Shown: in pieces, positions 27,987-34,702 of the stretch
Layout of the letters: the number at the start of each line of letters is the position of its first letter
Position numbering within the stretch: the first letter of the stretch is position 1
Assembly: GCF_023910625.1 (NCBI RefSeq)
Contig: NZ_JAAVVW010000002.1
Span: 482,024 to 546,023, forward strand
Source of the DNA: Limnohabitans sp.
GTDB lineage: Bacteria > Pseudomonadota > Gammaproteobacteria > Burkholderiales > Burkholderiaceae_C
Direction of reading: 5' to 3'
DNA length: 64,000 nucleotides
Program-made: the position numbers and the translations under genes
Notes under the pieces: generated by a model
Seen by the model: only the letters and a program-made list of their open reading frames with translations
Databases searched by the model: none
What the model was told of the DNA's origin: nothing

Positions 27987-28003
27987 GTTGGCCGACATAA
28001 AAG

Positions 28004-28357
28004 TGTGAAGCCCGCCGATAAGCCGGATTCTGTGCACAGCGGTTACCCGCTGCGTGACCGCCATTACTCTGGGCCAGGGGTCGCCCACCCGGCTCGGTGC
28101 TACCTACCCGCCAACTCACCCCGCGGAACCACAGGGAGAAGGCATGCGGCGAACCGCACACCTTCAGGAAGGCCTACTTGGTATTGCTGCGCGTAGAGAT
28201 TGCCCGTTTCACCCGAACTCAATCGGCTCGTCTCTGTTGCTCTGATCCTCACCTCACGGTGGAGAGGTATTACCTCCTACGCTGTCCTGCGCAGTCCGGA
28301 CGTTCCTCCAGTGCCTGGTTTCCCAGATTGCACCAGCGGCGGTCTGGCGAACTTCAC
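28004..28357 (-). ncRNA. rnpB: RNase P RNA (class A)
   Basis: Catalytic RNA of RNase P, which removes tRNA 5' leaders. On the minus strand it starts near GAAGTTCGCCAGACCG (28357). It carries GGAACGTCCGGACT (plus 28293-28306), matching the universal GGAAAGTCCGG core, and CAGAGCAACAGAGA (28231-28244). It ends with CCGGCTTATCGGCGGGCTTCAC, whose CCGGCTTATCGG (28015-28026) matches the 3' part of E. coli M1 RNA. Length is about 354 nt. The ends are set by comparison with E. coli and are good to a few bases. It terminates at the shared hairpin. Confidence 0.95.
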
Positions 28358-28455
28358 AGGGATAATTATGACCTGCCGGACTGGTCCAGCGCAGACAAGG
28401 TGCACCGGTGATAATCCCACCCTCTTGCTTGATAACCACAAGCCCGCAGGTGCCC

Positions 28456-30273
28456 ATGATCCGAATTTCCGAACTCAAACTCCCACTTTCGACCCTGCCG
28501 ATACAAGAGCGCCGTGCTGCCGATGCACCGTCCGAAACCGACGAAGACCGCACCCCACTTGCACACCCCGACACCGCGCTGCGCCAACTGGCGGCTCAAA
28601 CGCTGGGCATCTGTACAGCGAACATCGTCACTTTGAAGGTGTTCAAACGCAGCTTCGACGCGCGCAAAGCCGATGTGCAGGCCGTGTTCATCGTGGACAT
28701 CGCGCTGGCCGACGCCAGCGCTGAAGGCGTCCTGCTGCAACAGCACGCCGCCCATCCCCACATCCAGCCCACGCCCGACATGGTTTGGCAGCCCCCAGGG
28801 CTTGCTCCCGAAGGTTTTGGCGAGCAAGGTGGCCAACGCCCTGTGGTGGTGGGCTTTGGGCCCTGCGGCATGTTTGCGGCGCTCGCTCTCGCGCAAATGG
28901 GCTTCAAACCCATCGTGCTCGAACGTGGCAAACCGGTCCGTGAACGCACCAAAGACACTTGGGGCTTGTGGCGCAAGCAAGTGCTCAACCCCGAAAGCAA
29001 TGTGCAATTTGGCGAAGGCGGTGCGGGCACGTTCAGCGATGGCAAGCTTTACAGCCAGATCAAAGACCCGCGCCACCTGGGCCGCAAGGTCATGGACGAG
29101 TTCGTGAAAGCAGGAGCGCCTGCCGACATTTTGTATGCCGCACACCCGCACATCGGCACCTTCAAACTGGTCAAGGTGGTTGAGCGCATCCGCGAACACA
29201 TCATCGCTTTGGGTGGCGAGATCCGATTTGAGCAACGGGTGAGCGATGTACTGCTCGCGCCAGTCGCAAACGGCCACCAACTCACTGGGCTGCAGGTGAC
29301 CGACCTGCGCACAGGCCAAAGCCAAACCCTGCACACCCGCCACGCGGTGCTGGCCCTGGGCCACAGCGCGCGCGACACCTTTGTCATGCTGCACCGCCGG
29401 GGCGTGGCCATGCAGGCCAAAGCGTTTTCGATTGGCGTGCGCATCGAGCACCCCCAAAGCGTGATCGACCAAGCCCGCTGGGGCCGCCATGCGGGCCACC
29501 CTTTGCTGGGCGCGGCCGATTACAAGCTGGTACACCACGCGCAAAACGGCCGCGCCGTCTACAGCTTTTGCATGTGCCCCGGCGGCACCGTGGTGGCCGC
29601 CACCAGCGAGCCGGGTCGCGTGGTCACCAACGGCATGAGCCAATACTCGCGCAACGAGCGCAATGCCAACGCCGGCATGGTGGTGGCCATCGACCCACCC
29701 GACTACCCGCTGGACACCGCCGCATGGCAAGCCGCATTTGGCGATTCAGATGGTGCGCACCTGGCACAAGAAGCCCATGCATTGGCCGCGCTGCAGACCC
29801 CCCAAGCGCACCCGCTGGCGGGCATTGTGCTGCAGCGGCAACTGGAATCGCGGGCTTTTGAAGTAGGCGGCAGCAGCTACGAAGCCCCCGCCCAATTGGT
29901 AGGCGACTTTTTGGCCAAGCGCCCTTCATCCACCTTGGGCAGCGTGCAGCCTTCTTACAAGCCTGGTGTAAAGCTGACCGACCTGGCCACCCTATTGCCC
30001 GACTACGCGGTAACGGCCATGCGCGAAGCTTTGCCGGTGTTTGGCCGCAAGATCAAGGGCTACGACATGCACGACGCGGTCATGACCGCTGTGGAAACAC
30101 GCACCTCATCGCCCCTGCGCATGCCACGGGACGATGACCACCAAAGCACCAACACCCGCGGCCTCTACCCGGCAGGTGAAGGGGCCAGTTACGCGGGCGG
30201 CATCTTGTCGGCGGGGGTCGACGGGATCAAGGTGGCCGAGTCCTTGAGCCGCGCCCTGCTGACCAGTCCCTGA
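28456..30273 (+). CDS. FAD-dependent oxidoreductase (COG2509 type)
   Basis: 605-residue soluble protein. After an N-terminal domain of about 110 residues comes the dinucleotide-binding motif VVVGFGPCGMFAALALAQMG and then ERGKPVRERTKDTWGLW. The NVQFGEGGAGTFSDGKLYSQIKDPR segment is seen in part as GEGGAGTFSDGKL. The C-terminus has GLYPAGEGASYAGGILSAGVDG, which closes the FAD site. These blocks identify the family of uncharacterised FAD-dependent dehydrogenases; the substrate is unknown. I chose the ATG at 28456 (MIRISELKL). It begins about 100 bp beyond the rnpB 5' end, divergently, and no transmembrane segment is visible. Confidence 0.9.
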   Translation: MIRISELKLPLSTLPIQERRAADAPSETDEDRTPLAHPDTALRQLAAQTLGICTANIVTLKVFKRSFDARKADVQAVFIVDIALADASAEGVLLQQHAAHPHIQPTPDMVWQPPGLAPEGFGEQGGQRPVVVGFGPCGMFAALALAQMGFKPIVLERGKPVRERTKDTWGLWRKQVLNPESNVQFGEGGAGTFSDGKLYSQIKDPRHLGRKVMDEFVKAGAPADILYAAHPHIGTFKLVKVVERIREHIIALGGEIRFEQRVSDVLLAPVANGHQLTGLQVTDLRTGQSQTLHTRHAVLALGHSARDTFVMLHRRGVAMQAKAFSIGVRIEHPQSVIDQARWGRHAGHPLLGAADYKLVHHAQNGRAVYSFCMCPGGTVVAATSEPGRVVTNGMSQYSRNERNANAGMVVAIDPPDYPLDTAAWQAAFGDSDGAHLAQEAHALAALQTPQAHPLAGIVLQRQLESRAFEVGGSSYEAPAQLVGDFLAKRPSSTLGSVQPSYKPGVKLTDLATLLPDYAVTAMREALPVFGRKIKGYDMHDAVMTAVETRTSSPLRMPRDDDHQSTNTRGLYPAGEGASYAGGILSAGVDGIKVAESLSRALLTSP

Positions 30274-30294
30274 AGCCTGAGGGCCAAGACCACC

Positions 30295-31020
30295 TCAATA
30301 ACAAGGGGGGGGTTGGTGACAAGGGCAGGCCCAAGCTGACAAAGAAGCCAAGGCCTGGACCTGAATCTCGCCCCATTCATCGAGGCCTATAGGCTTGGGC
30401 GGTGTTTGGCCAGACCTTGAGGGGCGCGGCTGCACAAGGGCCACCGCTTGCTGGCTTTCCAGGGTGTCCCAGGCGCTTTTCCAAACCTCGGGCGTCCAGG
30501 CAAGCCACGCACGCCAAGGCTGTAAAGGAATGTGCAGCGGACTGTGTGGACTGTGGTGCTGGGCCAGCCACAACCAACTGGCCAGATTTTGCACTGCGCT
30601 GTGGTGTTTAGCGCAAAACACCATGTGCGCCATTTGTGCCATCAACTGTTGGGCACTGGCCGCCTCTTGCAGCCACCAGTAGGCCAGTGGAGGGCCAACC
30701 GCACGCACCCGCGCCTCCGACAACCGCAGCGCATGCCCTGGCACCAGCACTTCGGCTTGCAAACCGGTGGACAGTGCCAATTGCGGCGACCACATGTTGT
30801 GACACCCCAGCAAGGCCAAACGCACGCCCTGCTGTGCGCCAGATGACGCCGACAAACCCAACAAGCTGTCGTCAGGAAAGTACATACAACCATCACCGGC
30901 AGCAGACTGGGCAGGCCAAGGCCCCACCTTCAGGGGCACTCGCTCGCAGGCAGGCAAGAGCTCGGGGGCCAACTGTTGCAGGCGCTGAAGCAGGGAATTG
31001 TTGGATGCGAGCTCAGTCAA
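30295..31020 (-). CDS. Degenerate Crp/Fnr-like regulator
   Basis: 241 residues with the layout of the two Crp-type proteins encoded next to it. An N-terminal beta-rich part carries a CMYFPDDSLLGLS strand, like the HMFFPTTAIAS of the gene at 31993. A long helix (AQQLMAQMAHMVFCAKHHSAVQNLASWLWLAQ, partly) follows, then a short C-terminal part. In place of a normal HTH it has WLAWTPEVWKSAWDTLESQQAVALVQ, weakly similar to LGVRRVSITLAAGQLREQGLL, so DNA binding may be lost. Its start is TTG with AAGGA 9 nt upstream; no better start is seen. It is divergent from the Crp-like gene at 31236 and converges on the FAD gene with a 21-bp gap. Confidence 0.6.
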   Translation of the reverse strand: MTELASNNSLLQRLQQLAPELLPACERVPLKVGPWPAQSAAGDGCMYFPDDSLLGLSASSGAQQGVRLALLGCHNMWSPQLALSTGLQAEVLVPGHALRLSEARVRAVGPPLAYWWLQEAASAQQLMAQMAHMVFCAKHHSAVQNLASWLWLAQHHSPHSPLHIPLQPWRAWLAWTPEVWKSAWDTLESQQAVALVQPRPSRSGQTPPKPIGLDEWGEIQVQALASLSAWACPCHQPPPCY

Positions 31021-31235
31021 GGTGTTTCATCCTTGCGGATGCGGTTTTGGATTGATTCTATGTTCTCTACCGAACGCAAATACCACCTGTACTTATGCTT
31101 CACTCAGGATTTGCCGAACATATACTCAGATTGAAGCCCGACCATGGCCTGCAGTTCACTCTCCGGTTTGACCATTTCCTCATTTACCGTCCACCTGCAC
31201 GGTTTAATAACGTGAAACTTTTAAACAATGGGCTC

Positions 31236-31862
31236 ATGTCTCAATTGCCCACGCTAGAGCAGTCCTTGCTGGAGGCCGCTTGTGAGCCCATCACCCTGAA
31301 ATCCGGACAACTGTTGGGCTCAAACAAGGACGAGCCGCAGGTTTACTTTTTGACAGGAGCCACCGTGGCCATGATGGTGCAGGACGAGCACCACATGGGC
31401 GTGGCCGTTGGCTTGCTTGGCGCCGAGCATGTGGTGGGCCTGGAACACGTGCTGGAGAGCAGCAGCCCCACGCTTCAGCACCGCGTGCAAACCACTGGGG
31501 CGGCCTGGCGCATGACAGCCCGCTCCCTGCAGGCCATGGCACTGGGTCGCCCGTCAGTGTTGAGGGCCATCTCGCGCCAGATGTGGTTCATGTTGTCGCA
31601 TGTGGCCATGTTCGCCGCCAGCATCCAAACGCTGGACATCCAGGCCAGGCTGGCGGCGTGGCTGCTGCTGTCTGCACAAACCGCCCAAACCACCCACTTG
31701 CACCTGACCCATGAGCACCTGGCCCACATGCTGGGGGTTCGACGGGTGAGCATCACACTGGCAGCAGGGCAACTGCGCGAACAAGGCCTGCTGAGCTACT
31801 GCCGCGGGCAAGTGCACTTGCTGGACCTGTCAGGCTTGGCGCAAGCAGCACAAACACTCTAA
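31236..31862 (+). CDS. Crp/Fnr-family transcriptional regulator
   Basis: 208 residues: a short cyclic-nucleotide-binding-like N-terminal half (ITLKSGQLLGS, VYFLTGATVAMMV), then the long dimerisation helix and a C-terminal HTH (THEHLAHMLGVRRVSITLAAGQLREQGLL). The Arg and Glu residues that contact cAMP in Crp are not recognisable and there are no Fnr-type cysteines. The ligand is therefore unknown. I use the ATG at 31236; a GTG at 31212 is possible, and the longer upstream frame lacks similarity. It is similar in pattern to the next gene. Confidence 0.8.
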   Translation: MSQLPTLEQSLLEAACEPITLKSGQLLGSNKDEPQVYFLTGATVAMMVQDEHHMGVAVGLLGAEHVVGLEHVLESSSPTLQHRVQTTGAAWRMTARSLQAMALGRPSVLRAISRQMWFMLSHVAMFAASIQTLDIQARLAAWLLLSAQTAQTTHLHLTHEHLAHMLGVRRVSITLAAGQLREQGLLSYCRGQVHLLDLSGLAQAAQTL

Positions 31863-31992
31863 AAGCGCACGGTCCGGAACGTGCTTACAGGCCAAACACC
31901 GATGGCCCTTTGTTCGTTAGCGTACAATATTTAATTGCCAATACTGATAAATTATCAAATGAATTCAAAAAATCACCAGAAAGGTGTTAAAT

Positions 31993-32733
31993 ATGAAAAC
32001 AACTCAAACTCCTGACAACTGCATATTGACCGCTCTGCCCGAGGCCATCCTGGTGGAATGGGGCCCCCACATGCAGGAGGTGCAGATGTCAGAGGGTGAG
32101 GTCATTTGCGATCCGGGCCGAGCCCTGTCCCATATGTTTTTTCCGACAACAGCCATCGCGTCATGGCAATATCTTTTGGCCACTGGCGACTGCACCGAAA
32201 TCGCCATGGTGGGCCGGGAAGGGGCGATCGGCCTTTTTCACTTGATGGGCTCGCCCACCAACATGAACCAGGCGGTGGTGCAAACCACTGGCACAGCCAT
32301 TCGGATTCCGATGGATGTGGTGCTCACAAGCTATGGCAGGAATCCGCTTGTACAACGCACATTCATGTTGTTTGCGCAGGCACTGATGGCGCAAATGAGC
32401 CAAGGCAATGTGTGCCGCCAGCACCACTCGCTGGAAATGCAACTGAGCCGTCTGATCTTGATGATCCTGGATCGTCAACCTGGCCAACAAGTGGACAAGA
32501 CCCATGAGGCCATGGCCCAATTGCTGGGCGTGCGTCGAGAAGGGGTGAGCCTGGCCGCTTCGAAACTGATGAAAGAAGGCTGGCTCAGCTACTCACGCGG
32601 CCACATTCAGGTGTTGAACCGAGAAGGCCTCATCCAGCACAGCTGTGAGTGCTACCACCAGCTACGCCAGCATTACAAGCCGATGCTCAAGTGTGCTGGC
32701 CAGCCGGTGCCCAGTCACACCGAGACCATCTGA
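31993..32733 (+). CDS. Crp/Fnr-family transcriptional regulator
   Basis: 246 residues. The N-terminal domain has SEGEVICDPGRALSHMFFPTTAIAS and a MVGREGAIGL turn. Then come the dimerisation helix with LMAQMSQGNVCRQHHSLEMQLSRLIL and the HTH THEAMAQLLGVRREGVSLAASKLMKEGWL. This type (HTH with GVRREGVSxAA) is common in betaproteobacteria and has no known ligand. The ATG at 31993 has AAAGGTG 6 nt upstream. The last 19 bp overlap the convergent response-regulator gene. A tandem origin with the gene at 31236 is likely. Confidence 0.85.
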   Translation: MKTTQTPDNCILTALPEAILVEWGPHMQEVQMSEGEVICDPGRALSHMFFPTTAIASWQYLLATGDCTEIAMVGREGAIGLFHLMGSPTNMNQAVVQTTGTAIRIPMDVVLTSYGRNPLVQRTFMLFAQALMAQMSQGNVCRQHHSLEMQLSRLILMILDRQPGQQVDKTHEAMAQLLGVRREGVSLAASKLMKEGWLSYSRGHIQVLNREGLIQHSCECYHQLRQHYKPMLKCAGQPVPSHTETI

Positions 32734-33359
32734 TTGCGGATAGCGTAGCGGGTCAAATCCGCCACCTTGTGCAAGCCCACTTTGCGCATGATATTGCGCC
32801 GATGGACCTCGACGGTACTGGGCGCGATTTGCAGGTTGCGAGCAATTTCCTTGGAAGAAAAACCATCGGCGATGAGGCGCAAAACCTGCTCCTCACGCCC
32901 CCCCAGATAGCCCTTGCCCGAACCATCAGCAGAGCGGATTTTGCGCACAGACGCCATCATTTCGGATGCTGCCGCCTGACACAGGTACACCCGCCCCGCG
33001 GCCACCGAACGTATGGCCAGCAGCAACTCGTCAACATCGCTGGTGGTGGATACATAGCCCTGCGCGCCAGCGTCAAGAATTTCAAGGATCGAATGGCGAT
33101 CGGAGTCACCTGAGAACGCCACCATGTGCGGACTGGGTGGGTGCTGGAGGATCTTCTTCATCAAGGATAAGTCTTGTTGACCATGGGCATGCATGCCCAT
33201 CAACAACACATCGGGCTTGACCTCATGGCACAGGGTTTGCGTTCGATCATCGGTCTGCGCCATGCCCACCAGCTCAATGTCCGGGTGGTTTCGCAAAATG
33301 GCAGCAATGCCTTCTGCAACCACCTTGTGCTTGGACGATAACAAAACGCGTATGGGCAT
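32715..33359 (-). CDS. LuxR/NarL-type regulator with a degenerate receiver domain
   Basis: 214 residues: a REC-like domain (about 1-120) and a LuxR-type HTH (REEQVLRLIADGFSSKEIARNLQIAPSTVEVHRRN, seen in part as GFSSKEIARNLQIAPSTVEVH). Normal receivers have an acidic pair near residue 8 and a phospho-accepting Asp near 55. Here the first region reads LLSSKHKVVAEG and the second LLMGMHAHG, so both are lost (Gly55 for Asp). It probably works without phosphorylation. GGAG lies 7 nt before the ATG. No histidine kinase is adjacent. Confidence 0.88.
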   Translation of the reverse strand: MPIRVLLSSKHKVVAEGIAAILRNHPDIELVGMAQTDDRTQTLCHEVKPDVLLMGMHAHGQQDLSLMKKILQHPPSPHMVAFSGDSDRHSILEILDAGAQGYVSTTSDVDELLLAIRSVAAGRVYLCQAAASEMMASVRKIRSADGSGKGYLGGREEQVLRLIADGFSSKEIARNLQIAPSTVEVHRRNIMRKVGLHKVADLTRYAIRNQMVSV

Positions 33360-33540
33360 TGAAACACTCCTTTTTCAACTCATTGAACCGGCTCAAACCA
33401 CGGGACAGACCGGCCAACGCAGCCCAACGCAACAAAGCATCGGCATCGGACATGGCTTGCAGGCACTGTTCTATTTTTCAGTGTAGGCCTATGCCTGACG
33501 TCTGACTGTTCGAAACTGCACACAAGTGCTGATCATCGAT

Positions 33541-33834
33541 TCAGTGGACACCCGAGCCGGGTAGGTGCTTACCCGCCTTGTCTTGCCAAGGTGATGTGGC
33601 CTCCAGTTTTTCGGCAATGCCCAGCGCGTCTTTCAAATGCTCATGCGCATTGAAACTGTGGTGCTTGGAGAGCTTGGCATGGTGCAAAGCCGCCTTGAAG
33701 GCCCCGGCTTCGTGGTGACGCGCAGCCTCCTTATTGCGCTGGTAAGCGTGCAACAATTCCTCGGAAGCTTTTCTGTAGTGATCGCTCATGTGTGCAACAT
33801 AAGCTGATTCAATGAGTTTGTTTTCGTCCACCAT
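33541..33834 (-). CDS. Small His-rich helical protein
   Basis: 97 residues with no recognised domain, signal peptide or membrane segment. It is predicted to be largely helical and is rich in His, Ala, Lys and Glu (for example EAARHHEAGAFKAALHHAKL). It contains three HH pairs and several HxxxH-like spacings, which could bind metal or simply be charged helices. I chose the ATG at 33834 because AGGAG lies 5 nt upstream; an upstream ATG at 33861 has no such site. It lies between two LuxR-type regulator genes on the same strand. Confidence 0.65.
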   Translation of the reverse strand: MVDENKLIESAYVAHMSDHYRKASEELLHAYQRNKEAARHHEAGAFKAALHHAKLSKHHSFNAHEHLKDALGIAEKLEATSPWQDKAGKHLPGSGVH

Positions 33835-33870
33835 GGGGTCTCCTGATTGGTTGATTGACATGTATGCGTT

Positions 33871-34506
33871 TCACATCAAACCGTGGTCCTGCATGTAGCG
33901 CTGCAGCGACATGCGTCCGGGGCAATGCAATTTTTGGTAGATGTGATGCAAGTGCAGCTTGGCCGTGCCCTCGCTGATGAACAACTTGCTGGCGATTTTT
34001 TTATTGGGCAAACCCTCGGTCACCATGCGGGCCACCGTCAACTCTCTGGGCGTGAGCAAGGAGGTGGCCTGGGACTTTTGCTTTTGCTGCGCCAACAGCA
34101 CCGACATGGTCTTGAGCGTGAGGTCGCGGTCCAGCCACTTTTGCCCTGCATGCACCGCATGCACACACCGCGCCAACTCTTGGTGGGTCTTGTCTTTGCC
34201 AACCAGGCCCGGAACGCCCAGATCAATCACGCGCATGACGTCACCAATCGGTGCATCGGTAAACACCACCGGTCGAGTGGACGAATCGGCTTGCTGCACA
34301 TCCTCCAGAACCTCCCAACCGCTTCGTTTGGCCAAGGACACATCCATGACCAGCACATCCGGACGGTACTGGTGCACGGCCGCCAAGGCATCGTCACCAT
34401 TGCTCACGCAGGCCTTGACCACAAACTCGGGTGAAGCCTTGAAAACCTGAGACAACCCCTCCAACAACACCGGGTGAGGGTCCGCCAAAACCAATGCAAT
34501 GCTCAT
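33871..34506 (-). CDS. LuxR/NarL-type response regulator
   Basis: 211 residues with a complete receiver domain: acidic residue in LADPHPVLLEG, phospho-acceptor Asp55 in VLVMDVSLAKRSG and Lys in GLVGKDKTHQ. A LuxR HTH follows (LTPRELTVARMVTEGLPNKKIASKLFISEGTAKLHLHHIY, seen in part as LPNKKIASKLFISEGTAKLH). It should be activated by phosphorylation, but no kinase gene is close by. It is 37 bp upstream of the His-rich gene in the same orientation. Confidence 0.9.
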   Translation of the reverse strand: MSIALVLADPHPVLLEGLSQVFKASPEFVVKACVSNGDDALAAVHQYRPDVLVMDVSLAKRSGWEVLEDVQQADSSTRPVVFTDAPIGDVMRVIDLGVPGLVGKDKTHQELARCVHAVHAGQKWLDRDLTLKTMSVLLAQQKQKSQATSLLTPRELTVARMVTEGLPNKKIASKLFISEGTAKLHLHHIYQKLHCPGRMSLQRYMQDHGLM

Positions 34507-34702
34507 CGAGTTTTCTTTCTACAAAAGGGCTACACGGGAAGGCTTAGCCAGAGACCACCACCGCACTGACACCGTCTGCACAGCCCAGGTTCTGCATGTT
34601 CATCACCATAGCGCTGCAAAGCAAAAATATAAATCCCACAAAACTGTCAAAAGTATTACCCTCAAACCAGTACATCGCTTACGGCGGTGTGCAACAGTCC
34701 AC

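Noticed and set aside
28366-29730. Long minus-strand open frame opposite the FAD oxidoreductase
   Set aside because: It is a shadow of the well-supported plus-strand gene with FAD motifs, typical in GC-rich codon usage.
34507-34702. Histidine kinase gene next to the response regulators
   Set aside because: None is encoded within several kilobases; the gap holds no coding sequence with HisKA or HATPase motifs.
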